Assembly: GCF_014352875.1 (NCBI RefSeq)
Contig: NZ_CP060695.1
Coordinates: 1,891,501-1,955,500, forward strand
Direction: 5' to 3'
DNA length: 64,000 bases
From: Polaribacter pectinis
Lineage (GTDB): Bacteria > Bacteroidota > Bacteroidia > Flavobacteriales > Flavobacteriaceae
In this document: positions 7,770 through 16,159 of the stretch, piece by piece
Numbering within the stretch: the first letter of the stretch is position 1
Layout of the letters: each line of letters opens with the position of its first letter
Program-made: the position numbers and the translations under genes
Notes under the pieces: generated by a model
Seen by the model: the letters and a program-made list of their open reading frames with translations, nothing else
What the model was told of the DNA's origin: nothing
Databases searched by the model: none

Positions 7770-8961
7770 CTACATAATCTTGTAAGTAAGAAAAACGTTC
7801 TGTCAGTTTTCCGTTTTCTGTCATTTTTGCACGTTCTAAAACGCCATCTTTATCATTATTGAAAAAAGCCGGAATAACATTTTCTAAAAACATTTCTCCA
7901 AAACCTTCACTTGCATCTTTTGGTAATTCGCAAGGTAAATTATCTACTGCCATAACTACAATAGCATTATCATCTTTAAAATTTACTTCGGTTTCTGTTG
8001 TAGGATTGTAACCATAAATTGGTTCTGCAATTGTAGATGGTCTAATGGTTGAAGCTACTGGTCCATCAATATCACAAGAAATATCTGCAACAAACTTTAT
8101 ATTAAAATCTGCAGATTTTGCATCTTCTCTGGTAAATAAATAAGGTGCTCCATCTCCATAAAAATGCCCAGCAATAAAGAAATCTGTTACTTTTGCAAAG
8201 CGCATAAAGTTAGATTCATATTTTTCTGGATGGTTATAAAAATCGGAATTATCTATAACTTTACCATCTTTTCGTTTGTTATAATCTAAAACATCTACTA
8301 AACAATATACTGGCTCTTGGTAAGTATTGTTTAAATATTCTTCGGTTGTAACTTCTAAAATATTCATAGCATCTAACATTTCTTTAGCTCCATAAGCTAC
8401 TTTACCATTTCCTGTTAAAAGAATTTTAATATTAGAAAGTGCTATATTTTGAAGTTGTTCTATTAATTCTTGCTGACTGTCTAAAATTTCTGCTTTTGGT
8501 AATTGAAAAGCGCCACTTTTTAAACCAATGGCTCTAAAACCATTGTAAGCACCAACAATTCCTGCATAACGTCCAAAACCAATTAAACGTGCGCCATTTT
8601 CTTTTACGATGGTTTCATGATCGAACAACTCTATTTTTTTATCTAAAATAGCTTTTAATAAATCTCTATTATAAGGTTGCTTTTTAATAGTGTGACTAAA
8701 GAAAAAGTATTTTTTATTCGGAATTAAATTATCTACAGGCACTTCTTTTACACCAAATAAAACATCGCAATCGTCCATTTTTTCAGATACTTGTATTCCT
8801 TCACTTTTGTAGGAATCATCTGAAAAAACTCGAATATCTGAACTTTCAACTTTCAAAATTGCTTTTGGAAATTGTTCATGAAATTCTTTTAATTTCTGTG
8901 GAGAAAATACAACTCTTCTATCTGGTGGGTTTTTGCGTTCTTTAATAATACCAAACTTCAT
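7756..8961 (-). CDS. saccharopine/alanine dehydrogenase-like NAD(P)-dependent protein
   Basis: 401 residues, cytoplasmic. The N-terminus (FGIIKERKNPPDRRVVFSP) matches the alanine dehydrogenase/pyridine nucleotide transhydrogenase N-terminal domain, where K and R contact the substrate. A nucleotide-binding region follows, with ILLTGNGKVAYGAKEML in place of the classic GxGxxG. The later FVADISCDIDGPVASTIRPSTI segment is typical of LYS1-type saccharopine dehydrogenase-like proteins in Bacteroidota. The natural substrate of this bacterial branch is not established, and a lysine-pathway role is inference. It is the first gene of a two-gene unit with the DUF3820 gene. Confidence 0.8.
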   Translation of the reverse strand: MKFGIIKERKNPPDRRVVFSPQKLKEFHEQFPKAILKVESSDIRVFSDDSYKSEGIQVSEKMDDCDVLFGVKEVPVDNLIPNKKYFFFSHTIKKQPYNRDLLKAILDKKIELFDHETIVKENGARLIGFGRYAGIVGAYNGFRAIGLKSGAFQLPKAEILDSQQELIEQLQNIALSNIKILLTGNGKVAYGAKEMLDAMNILEVTTEEYLNNTYQEPVYCLVDVLDYNKRKDGKVIDNSDFYNHPEKYESNFMRFAKVTDFFIAGHFYGDGAPYLFTREDAKSADFNIKFVADISCDIDGPVASTIRPSTIAEPIYGYNPTTETEVNFKDDNAIVVMAVDNLPCELPKDASEGFGEMFLENVIPAFFNNDKDGVLERAKMTENGKLTERFSYLQDYVDGRE

Positions 8962-9019
8962 ATATATTGTTTTAATTGGTTCGAAGATATTCGTTTTTTA
9001 AGGCTCTTGCAACTATATT

Positions 9020-9235
9020 TTATGAATCTGCTCTACTTACTTCACTTTCAAGTTTTAAAACATAATCGCCATCTTTTTGTTTGATGTATAATGCTTTATT
9101 GCCTTTTTCTCCATTTCTGGTTACTTCTGTTCCTTTAATTGTTTTGGTGGTTTCTTTTGTATAGGTTTCTTCTACTTTACCTTCTGCTGATCCACTACCC
9201 CATTTCCAAGTTACTTTTGTTCCTTTTTTAATCAT
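9020..9235 (-). CDS. DUF2945 (TUDOR-like) small protein
   Basis: 71 residues with the DUF2945 pattern: KKGTKVTWKWGSGSAEGKV at the start, then an insert of charged TKETTKTIKG, and NKALYIKQKDGDYVLKLESEV at the end. The domain is also called hypervirulence-associated TUDOR; in bacteria it is a short cytoplasmic protein of unknown role. It is a single gene ending near the dehydrogenase gene. Confidence 0.8.
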   Translation of the reverse strand: MIKKGTKVTWKWGSGSAEGKVEETYTKETTKTIKGTEVTRNGEKGNKALYIKQKDGDYVLKLESEVSRADS

Positions 9236-9311
9236 ACTTTTTATTTTTTTTGAAGTCTAAAGTTAATAATTAATTCTGTTTTTTTGTCTTAATTATTCTT
9301 TAAAACTAACG

Positions 9312-9341
9312 TTGTTAAACTTATAACTTTTTGTACTTTTG
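9312..9341 (+). promoter_or_regulatory. strong Bacteroidota-type promoter at the edge of repeat copy 2
   Basis: TTG at 9312-9314 and TACTTTTG at 9334-9341 are separated by 19 nt, matching the TTG/TAnnTTTG architecture. A transcript would start about 9347, exactly where the dispersed repeat begins, and would read toward tmRNA 240 bp downstream. Confidence 0.55.
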
Positions 9342-9347
9342 CAGACC

Positions 9348-9461
9348 GCGTTAAGGATAGAGCGACCTGTTTGAGTTCTTTTGTGAAATGGTAATGGAAC
9401 AAAAAACGAGTAGCGAAAGCCTGCCTTTAGTTTTAAATGCTTTTAAAACAAAGGAACGCCC
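9348..9461 (-). repeat. dispersed intergenic repeat, copy 2
   Basis: The reverse complement carries the same ordered blocks as 4767-4850 (GGGCGTT, CAGGCTTTCGCTACTCG, CTCAAACAG, CGCTC, ATCCTTAACGC), with a longer insert after GGGCGTT. It is inverted relative to copy 1 and lies between the DUF2945 gene and tmRNA. Confidence 0.75.
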
Positions 9462-9588
9462 AAATTATTGGTATTGTTTTTGATTAAATAATAGTGTTCT
9501 TTGAAAAAATAAAATGAAGTTTGATGTGATGCTGAAATAAATTCAGCATTGATTCAATTACGCAAATTAAGTTTTGCTATTTCATTAA

Positions 9589-9980
9589 GGGGACGACTGG
9601 TTTTGACAGCAAGGACAGTGAATTTGTAAGCATATCGAGTTATGAAATAACACTCGTTAAACCTAATTTCAACTTTTTAAACGGCGAAGATAACTACGCT
9701 TTAGCTGCATAATCTGAATTAATAGTAAGATTAGCCTCGGCACACAAGGTGTGCAAGCTTTATGTCCACGAAAAGCCTTGGTTTATGGCGTTTCACTTTT
9801 GGGCATCGTAAAAATAAACATAGAAAACCTGAAACTTTGGCGGGTTTTTGAAACTAAAGAAGATAAGTTTAAAGTGGATTGTTCTTAATCAGCTTTAGAT
9901 CGAAAATTAAATAAGAACTAAATATGTAGAAAGCTTTTTGGCTGCTTGTTTGGACCCGAGTTCGATTCTCGGCGTCTCCA
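9589..9980 (+). ncRNA. ssrA: tmRNA
   Basis: 392 nt. The 5' end GGGGACG pairs with 3' CGTCTCC to form the acceptor stem (one G-U), and the T arm reads GAGTTCGATTCTC. The CCA end is not encoded. The tag ORF runs 9683-9712: GGC GAA GAT AAC TAC GCT TTA GCT GCA TAA, giving GEDNYALAA, the typical Bacteroidota ending. tmRNA with SmpB rescues stalled ribosomes and tags the product for proteolysis. A weak TAAGTTTTG box 13-21 bp upstream, with TTG at 9549, may be its own promoter. A strong hairpin terminator follows. Confidence 0.97.
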
Positions 9981-9989
9981 CAAAATAAA

Positions 9990-10025
9990 AACTTAATCAA
10001 CTAACCTATAGTTGATTAGGTTTTT
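9990..10025 (+). terminator. tmRNA terminator
   Basis: The inverted repeat AACTTAATCAACTA / TAGTTGATTAGGTT (14 bp, one G-T pair, 5-nt loop) is followed by a T-run (ttttta). It ends the ssrA transcript. Confidence 0.8.
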
Positions 10026-10310
10026 ATACACCCTAAAATAATCATTTTTGTGTCCGATTATGTGTCCATTTTCCCTTTAGGCAAACAAATAGATACCGCC
10101 TTCCTTAAGTTAAAGAATCTTTAATCCCTATAGTATAACTTTTAAAAATTAAAATTACATTATGGTTATTTAATCAATTTATTTCTTAAAAATTAAAGAT
10201 AATAATCAAAAAAAAAATACAAAAAATTTATAAATAAGTAGTAGTTTTTTTCTTTATTACAAAGCAATAAAATAAATTGCAATGTAAAATTTTTCAATTA
10301 AAAGTTAAAT
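10026..10310. other. intergenic junction between tmRNA and the accessory island
   Basis: Very AT-rich and without a supported gene. It carries a close double occurrence of GTGTCC (gtgtccgattatgtgtcc). Integrative elements often use the tmRNA 3' end as their target, so the left junction of the island is expected hereabouts. No duplicate of the tmRNA 3' end was found downstream in this window. Confidence 0.5.
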
Positions 10311-11087
10311 ATGAAAAAAGGAGATAAAGAAAGCTCAATAGAAGTTTTAATTACAAATATTTTATTGGATATTGATAGATCATCAGATAGAAAAATATCG
10401 GAATGCAAATTAGACTTAGCCACATTCAATAGCAAAGAAAAAACTCTAGAATATATAGAACTTGAAAAATCAACCATAAGAAAATCACTTAAGGAGACAC
10501 CATATAAAAACAGAACATCAATAGATCTATATTTAGAATATCTCCAACAAAATCCATTGGATGTCATTTTAAGAAGAAAAGCTATTAAAAATTTCTTATA
10601 TAATTGTATAATTCTTTATGGTAATGACGAATCAGCACAAACTTTTTTTAACAGTTTTAACTACAGAAAACAGGGGAAAATAGAAATCGTAAAAAGTATA
10701 GTAACTAGAGCTACTCTTTTAGAGTATAATGCTTTTTTAAATAATGAAAGAAATAAAGTCAACGAAGAAAACTTTGAAGGAATAATTTCACATAATAATC
10801 AATTAGAATGGCTTGGTTCTAAAACAGAATTAGTAGAACTAATAAAAGCACTAGTAGAAACAGAAAGTATTAAAGGATCACAAAAAGACATAGCCAATAT
10901 TATCGGAAATCTCTTTGGAATTAATTTTAAGAATTTCTCACAAAATGTTCAGAAAATAACCGGAAAAATCGCTGGAAATGAAACCACCTTTATTGATAAG
11001 TTAAATAAAAACTTTACCACTTTCATAAATAAATCAGAACAAGAAAAAAGAGATACTAGTAAAAAAAGAAAAAAAAACATTAGTTAG
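10311..11087 (+). CDS. RteC-like regulatory protein
   Basis: 258 residues, cytoplasmic, no signal. The C-terminal half carries the RteC pattern: LEWLGSKTELVELIKAL, then DIANIIGNLFGINFKNFSQ, and the TTFIDKLNKNFTTFI helix, where family members have an FN(I)xxxNxYxxF-like core and a final FLDxL segment. RteC is known from Bacteroides conjugative transposons such as CTnDOT, where it controls excision genes. The tail is a highly basic Lys/Arg run. It is the first gene of the island beside tmRNA and is followed by HTH and DUF3987 genes, the usual order on small Bacteroidota mobilizable elements. Confidence 0.75.
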   Translation: MKKGDKESSIEVLITNILLDIDRSSDRKISECKLDLATFNSKEKTLEYIELEKSTIRKSLKETPYKNRTSIDLYLEYLQQNPLDVILRRKAIKNFLYNCIILYGNDESAQTFFNSFNYRKQGKIEIVKSIVTRATLLEYNAFLNNERNKVNEENFEGIISHNNQLEWLGSKTELVELIKALVETESIKGSQKDIANIIGNLFGINFKNFSQNVQKITGKIAGNETTFIDKLNKNFTTFINKSEQEKRDTSKKRKKNIS

Positions 11088-11157
11088 TAACTACGTTACT
11101 AATCTTTACAAAGTTTCAAAAACTCGCAATTTTGCTGAAATTTAAAATTATTTTACA

Positions 11158-11436
11158 ATGAAGCAAGTACAATTAGTGGGTATTACCCTGGAAGAACACA
11201 ACTTACCAATCTTTAATTACATCGATAGAAAAATCGAGGAAATAAAAAAACTCTACCAACCCAAAGAACCAACTAAATATCTCACAAGAAAAGAGGTGGC
11301 AGAAATGCTATCAGTGGATATCTCTAGCATTCACAATATGAGTAAAAAAGGAGTTCTCCAAAAATACCAAATATCTGGCAGAGTTCTTTATATAAGATCA
11401 GAGGTAGAAGCTGCAATTATAAAATTAAAAAAATAA
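11158..11436 (+). CDS. excisionase-type helix-turn-helix protein
   Basis: 92 residues. The C-terminal half is a winged HTH of the MerR/excisionase type: YLTRKEVAEMLSVDISSIHN, followed by KKGVLQKYQISGRVLYIRSEV. The N-terminal part (MKQVQLVGITLEEHNLPIFN) is the leader typical of such proteins on Bacteroidota conjugative or mobilizable elements. It probably acts in excision or in control of the neighbouring DUF3987 gene, which begins 6 bp after its stop. Confidence 0.85.
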   Translation: MKQVQLVGITLEEHNLPIFNYIDRKIEEIKKLYQPKEPTKYLTRKEVAEMLSVDISSIHNMSKKGVLQKYQISGRVLYIRSEVEAAIIKLKK

Positions 11437-11442
11437 TTGACT

Positions 11443-12771
11443 ATGAAAAATTCTATCTCACTAGCTAAAAAAACTCAAAAATCAAATTACCAGGAAACTC
11501 CAAGTACAACCCCCAACAGTACTTTAAGCCAAGAACACAGTTTTCCAACAGGAATATTTCCAAAAAATATCCAAAACTTAATAATAAATGCTGAGGAAAC
11601 TGTTGGTTATAATCCAGAATATTTAAGTGCTGGAATCTTATCTACTTGTGCAACTGCCATTGGTAGTTCCGTAAAATTATTTAACGGATCTTTTGACAAC
11701 CCTCCTATTTTATGGTTAAACATCATTGGACGTTCAGGAGATGGTAAAACACATCCTTTAAAGTTTGCTAAACAACCCATAGCAGAAATGGATAAAAAAA
11801 GCTTTACTAAGTTCCATTCTGATATGCAGAAATATTCTAATTCTGAGGAGAAAAATGAAGAGAAACCCCGTTATATTAAAACTATTCTTAGTGACTTCAC
11901 TCCAGAAAAACTATCAGAAACCCTTCAGCATAATAAAAAAGGTGTTTTAATTTTTAGAGATGAACTCTTAGGATGGATCAAGAGTTTTGACAAATATAAA
12001 AAAGGTGGCGATCAGCAAATGTATTTAGAGTTCTTTAATGGTGATGCCATTTCTGTTGACAGAGTATCTAAGGGGCCTATTCGTGTTGAAAACCCTAATG
12101 TAAATATTCTTGGAGGTATGCAACCAGATGTTTTAAAAATGATGGCTGCAAACAACAGAGAAAATGATGGTTTTTTAGCAAGGTTCCTATTCGTTTATCC
12201 TCAAATTTTAAAACCAAATATATTTACAGGAAAACAAATAGACACCAATCATTCACAGGACTATGACAAGCTAATTCAAGATTTATTTACAACTGATAAT
12301 AAAACTTTAAAAACATCAGAAAGCCAAATAGAGATTTATAAGAATTGGCAGAAAGAAAAAGTTAAAGAGTGTCACAATGATGATCTAGAAACATTAATAC
12401 AATCAAAGCTAGAAGCTTATGTTTGGAGGCTTACTCTAATTCTAGAGATGATAGATCAAACAACGAAAGACAACTTTAGTGATCAGTTATCAGACAAAAG
12501 CTTAAATAACGCTATAATATTGGTAGAGTATTTTAGAGAAAATGCACTTCGAGTTTATAACAAGTTGTCTTCTACAAATCCATTGGATAACTTAACTGAA
12601 AACAAGCTAGAGCTTTTCAAAGAATTACCCCTGGAGTTCAAAAAAGGAGAGCAATCGGAATTATTTAAAAAGCACAGAGTTACTGGAGGCTCCTTAGCCA
12701 GGTTTCTAAATAAAAAAGATCTTTTTATGAGAGTTGATAGTGTTGGGAATTACAAAAAGAAGTTTAAATAA
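11443..12771 (+). CDS. DUF3987 family ATPase (primase/helicase-like mobile-element protein)
   Basis: About 442 residues from ATG 11443; an upstream TTG at 11437 is less likely. A Walker A-like loop GRSGDGKTH lies near residue 100. The DUF3987 hallmarks follow: LIFRDELLGWIKSFDKYKKG with the acidic RDE motif near residue 170, then GGDQQMYLEFFNGD and NVNILGGMQPDVL. Proteins of this family occur on integrative elements and phages and are thought to aid replication or mobilization, though the biochemistry is poorly known. The gene follows the HTH gene in one operon, ends at a hairpin terminator, and is next to a TTACCA-rich repeat pair that could be its target or an origin. No relaxase gene is present. 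Confidence 0.85.
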   Translation: MKNSISLAKKTQKSNYQETPSTTPNSTLSQEHSFPTGIFPKNIQNLIINAEETVGYNPEYLSAGILSTCATAIGSSVKLFNGSFDNPPILWLNIIGRSGDGKTHPLKFAKQPIAEMDKKSFTKFHSDMQKYSNSEEKNEEKPRYIKTILSDFTPEKLSETLQHNKKGVLIFRDELLGWIKSFDKYKKGGDQQMYLEFFNGDAISVDRVSKGPIRVENPNVNILGGMQPDVLKMMAANNRENDGFLARFLFVYPQILKPNIFTGKQIDTNHSQDYDKLIQDLFTTDNKTLKTSESQIEIYKNWQKEKVKECHNDDLETLIQSKLEAYVWRLTLILEMIDQTTKDNFSDQLSDKSLNNAIILVEYFRENALRVYNKLSSTNPLDNLTENKLELFKELPLEFKKGEQSELFKKHRVTGGSLARFLNKKDLFMRVDSVGNYKKKFK

Positions 12772-12794
12772 AAAAGTTTAATGTTAAAACTAAG

Positions 12795-12822
12795 CCACCT
12801 ATTTAAAAGTAGGTGGTTTTTT
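12795..12822 (+). terminator. rho-independent terminator after the DUF3987 gene
   Basis: CCACCTA / TAGGTGG (7-bp stem, 8-nt loop) is followed by TTTTTT. The right arm and T-run are reused in the downstream repeat copy (13101), where the left arm is missing. Confidence 0.7.
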
Positions 12823-12921
12823 ACATACTTTACCACCATTTACCAGTAGCTTACCACTTTAAAACTCCTCATAACCCCTACCCCTGTTGAGGTGTACCAC
12901 TATTACCAGGTTTACCTCCCC
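12810..12921 (+). repeat. TTACCA-rich direct repeat, copy A
   Basis: About 112 bp, an imperfect match to 13101-13214 (offset 291 bp). Shared landmarks in order are TAGGTGGTTTTTTA, several TTACCA(C) units, AACCCCTACC, CTGTTGAGxTGTACCA and further TTACCA units. It contains four TTACCA units and is more GC-rich than its surroundings. It resembles an iteron block. Confidence 0.8.
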
Positions 12922-13100
12922 TTATAACCTCAGCCAGATGAACACTAAAAATAGTACTTAAACCCATTTTACAAAATCACCCACACTGTACACTATACTA
13001 TCACTAGGCCTAAGGATGTGGTAAATTGGAAGAAAGTACTTTGTGAGGGGTGGGTCTCTAATTTTTAATCAAAACTATCTATTTAGTTAAGGGTTCTGTA

Positions 13101-13214
13101 TAGGTGGTTTTTTATTGCTCCTTACCACGCTTACCACTCGATTACCACTTCTAACCCCCTATTAAACCCCTACCACTGTTGAGATGTACCAGCATTACCA
13201 CGATTACCACCTCT
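13101..13214 (+). repeat. TTACCA-rich direct repeat, copy B
   Basis: Imperfect copy of 12810-12921 with five TTACCA units. One inverted unit (TGGTAA) lies between the copies near 13019. No ORF crosses the region 12772-13266. Confidence 0.8.
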
Positions 13215-13230
13215 ATAGATAATAGGATAA

Positions 13231-13260
13231 AAAATAGAAAGAATTACTTCTTTCTATTTT
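13231..13260. terminator. bidirectional terminator hairpin
   Basis: Perfect 13-bp stem (AAAATAGAAAGAA / TTCTTTCTATTTT) with a 4-nt loop, flanked by a T-run on the plus strand (tctttttt) and an A-run on the left, so it can work both ways. It ends the minus-strand 117-aa gene. Confidence 0.7.
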
Positions 13261-13266
13261 TCTTTT

Positions 13267-13620
13267 TTAACCTTCTATAAATGAAATAACTTCACTCATC
13301 ATTGACTCCCAAGCAAACCAAGCTAGCCAGTTAAAGTACTGAGTTTCATCTGTTGGACTCGGTTTGTTTTCTAATTTTCCACATTCAGTTTCGTACTCAT
13401 CTAGAATTTGTAAAATTTTCAGATGATGTCTTTTTGCGAACTGGATTGTGTCATTATAAAAAATAAACCCTGGTACTGATCCGCTATTTGCTACATAATA
13501 ATCTTGTGGATGTTTAATTAATTGTTTCCATTCTATTCCACCTTGCTCTAATAATTTTTTATGGAATTCTGGAAAGGAGCTGTAATTCTCTAAAAATTGT
13601 TTTTTACTTAATTTAGACAT
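13267..13620 (-). CDS. hypothetical protein, island orphan
   Basis: 117 residues, not recognised. It has no signal peptide or membrane segment. The sequence is balanced and aromatic-rich, with the distinctive stretches SGSVPGFIFYNDTIQFAKRHH and YFNWLAWFAWESMMSEVI, suggesting a folded, mainly helical cytoplasmic protein. It lies on the minus strand between the repeat pair and the recombinase pseudogene and converges on the DUF3987 operon through a bidirectional terminator. Its position suggests an accessory or cargo gene of the mobile element, but no function can be assigned. Confidence 0.65.
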   Translation of the reverse strand: MSKLSKKQFLENYSSFPEFHKKLLEQGGIEWKQLIKHPQDYYVANSGSVPGFIFYNDTIQFAKRHHLKILQILDEYETECGKLENKPSPTDETQYFNWLAWFAWESMMSEVISFIEG

Positions 13621-13739
13621 AATATTTGTTTTATGTCTAAGGGCTTGAACACTTTAATAAGATCCTTAAATAGTATTTTTAAGATTAAAGAAAATCGTTA
13701 TTATTAGTAAAATTTCATTATCTTGGCTATGCATTTGCT

Positions 13740-14855
13740 ATGAAATCAATTACTATACTACCTAACAGCCATAAAGGCTCTAATATTGTTATGATCAACT
13801 TTCCTTTTGATGAGGAAATAAAAAACCATATAAAATTATTAGCTGAAGTAAAATGGAGTAAAACATTAAAATCTTTCTATACTATAGATTCTTCAGATAA
13901 TAGAAGTTTATTATATAGTCATATCAGATTAAAAAATTGGTTTGTAAATTATGATAAACTAAAAAAACAAGTAACAGCTCCATTAAAAGAAGACTACAAA
14001 TTGTTGTTACCTACTTTATCTGGCAGCATAACTCTAGAACTATCAAAATTTAAAAAATGGTTGCAGCAAAAAAGGTTAAGTGAAAACACCGTTAACACCT
14101 ATGTTGAGGTAACAGCTTTCTTTTTACGATATAGGCTGCTAAAAAAAACTGAAAATTACACTGTAAAATTAATTGAGCAGTTTAATTATGATTTTATTTT
14201 TCTTGCTAATAGATCTGTTTCTTATCAAAACCAATGTATTAATGGGATTAAAAAATTTCTTGTATTTAAAGGAATTGAAATTAATCAATTAAATATTGAA
14301 AGACCCAAAAAAGAGAGACAATTACCCGCAGTTTTAAGTGTTGAAGAAATTAAATCTATCTTTAATAATCTTACAAACCTTAAACATAAAACACTGTTGA
14401 GTCTTCTTTATTCTGGGGGGCTTAGAATTGGTGAAGCATTAAATTTAAAAATTACTGATATTGATAGCAAAAGGATGCTAATTCATATTAAACAAGCTAA
14501 AGGTAAAAAGGATAGATATACAATATTATCTCATTTGTTTTTAAGACTTTTTAGGGAGTACTATTTAGCATACAAGCCTAAAGTTTTTTTAATTTGAAAG
14601 ACAAAATGCGAAAAAATATAGTGATACTTGTGCACAAGCCATTTTAAAAAAGCTTTAAAAAACACTAAAATCTCAAAAAAGGTTACATAACATACCTTAC
14701 GACATACTTTTACCACCCATCTGTTAGAAAACGGAACAGACTTCAGGTACATTCAAGAATTATGGGGTCATTGTAGTCCAAAAACAACAATGATCTATAC
14801 TCTTGTTACACAAACAAGCCTTAAAAACATTAAAAATCTCTTTGATGAATTGTAG
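13740..14855 (+). pseudogene. tyrosine recombinase (XerD/phage integrase-like), broken
   Basis: An intact frame runs 13740-14597 (285 residues) with an N-terminal extension, a SAM-like core-binding domain (KFKKWLQQKRLSENTV) and the first catalytic Arg in SGGLRIGEAL. The remaining catalytic region continues in other frames: FERQNAKKYSDTCAQAIL after a 1-nt shift near 14591, then [21 protein letters not shown] (His/Trp box and Tyr nucleophile) and FDEL to TAG 14855 after a second shift near 14650 and a TAA at 14688. Three lesions make it inactive unless they are sequencing errors. The N-terminal extension resembles stand-alone Bacteroidota recombinases, so it need not be the integrase that put the island beside tmRNA. 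Confidence 0.85.
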
Positions 14856-14859
14856 AATA

Positions 14860-14900
14860 AATTATATTTATAAACACAAATAGTGTTTATAAATATAATT
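14860..14900. repeat. perfect 18-bp inverted repeat behind the recombinase
   Basis: AATTATATTTATAAACAC and its exact reverse complement are separated by the 5-nt loop aaata, 4 bp after the recombinase stop. There is no T-run, so it may be a recombination or protein-binding site, or a weak terminator. Confidence 0.7.
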
Positions 14901-15681
14901 GCAAAACATTAGTATAACCTGCCTAAAAAAGCATACTGATTAAACATAAGCAAATAAACAAGTTGTAAGTAATTTAACCAAGCAGTACTTAATCGAAATA
15001 GAAACTGAATGAAAAAGACTTATAGATATTTAAAAGTTCTGATTTTACTCATTCTAATTAATAAAATAATTATTCTGATGTCTAATGACTCAATTTGAAA
15101 AGGATAGCGGAAAAGTAATAGATATAGGAGATTTAATGAACACGATGTTTTAGAATTTGACTCAAATCTGAATTGGAATATAATTACAGAAAACGAAAAA
15201 ACAAATGGAATAATACAATTATTCTAAAACACGTTATAGTTCTCCTCTTTTTCTATCTAAAGATATTTAATACAAACTAAAGAAACACGTTGCCATTCAT
15301 TGTGACCCGTCCTGAATAAAGGCTACATAATAAAAATAGAAAAAGGAAAAAGGAAAATATTTAACTTATTCAATGATAAGTTTTTTATTTTTGATGGCTA
15401 TTTTTTTTCTCAATAGACTACTTAAATTATATTGATTTTTCATAACAGTTTATAGATGGAAATTTCGCCTTTTGCAAGAGGAGGAAAATATGATACAATT
15501 TGGTTTAAATTAATTGCTATCGGATTTGGAACGATTAGTTTATACTTTGGTTATAAAAGTAAACCACTAAATAAATAAAAAAATAATTTTATTAATCTCA
15601 ATATTATTACTATTTTTTTTTAATAAGCATAAGTCCTTTTCCTAATTTGGCTAATTGATTATTTTTTCAGAATAAAACATA
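14901..15681. other. degenerate island region without an intact gene
   Basis: Only short fragments are visible. A 29-codon ORF begins at ATG 15009. A stretch around 15120-15225 reads protein-like (NEHDVLEFDSNLNWNIITEN) but lacks a start. A 40-codon ORF runs 15456-15578 (MEISPFARGGKYDTIWFK... with one hydrophobic segment). These look like remnants of several small genes. Nothing is assignable. Confidence 0.5.
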
Positions 15682-16034
15682 GATGTTAAGAAAGAAGAGG
15701 TTCTCAATTCAGATTTTGAGGGAAAAAGACTGTTGATAACAGTTGATAATTTAAGGGTAAGAACGAGTCCAAATTTAGATGCTGATAAAATTGGAAATCT
15801 GGCTATAAATTCTATGGTCGTATTTTTAGACAAAAAATCAGATACTAAAATTATGGTTACAATTAAAGGAGAAGAAATAAATATAGGTACCAAATTAAAA
15901 CACCTTCTGGAAATATTGATTGGATTCATGGATGTTGCTTTGAAAAACAAAAAAATGAGATTCGTTCTTCTAGCACTCTTTTTTTATTTCTTGTAAAGAA
16001 CATAAAAACTCTTTTAGTTAATGAACAAGCATAA
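15682..16034 (+). pseudogene. bacterial SH3-domain protein remnant, frameshifted
   Basis: The first part reads VLNSDFEGKRLLITVDNLRVR, then TSPNLDADKIGNLAINSMVV, the usual start of a bacterial SH3 domain (DNLRVRTSP). The expected end, YQIKTPSGNIDWIHGCCFE, lies in another frame from about 15885, so a 1-2 nt shift separates the halves. There is also no start codon in the upstream frame, so the signal peptide region is lost. SH3 domains of this type occur in periplasmic or secreted proteins. It is part of the decayed stretch between the island and the PUL. Confidence 0.6.
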
Positions 16035-16159
16035 AATAAAGATTTGAAATCAATATTTTCTTTTAAAGCAAAGAGTAGGTTTTCAAATCAGGACCATCAT
16101 AAGAAAAAGCAAAACAGGTATACTTTTAAAGCATTGTTATATTTTATTTCCTTCAATTT

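Noticed and set aside
15290..15345. Sequence gtgacccgtcctgaataaagg resembling an insertion-sequence end
   Set aside because: No transposase fragment and no matching inverted end were found nearby.
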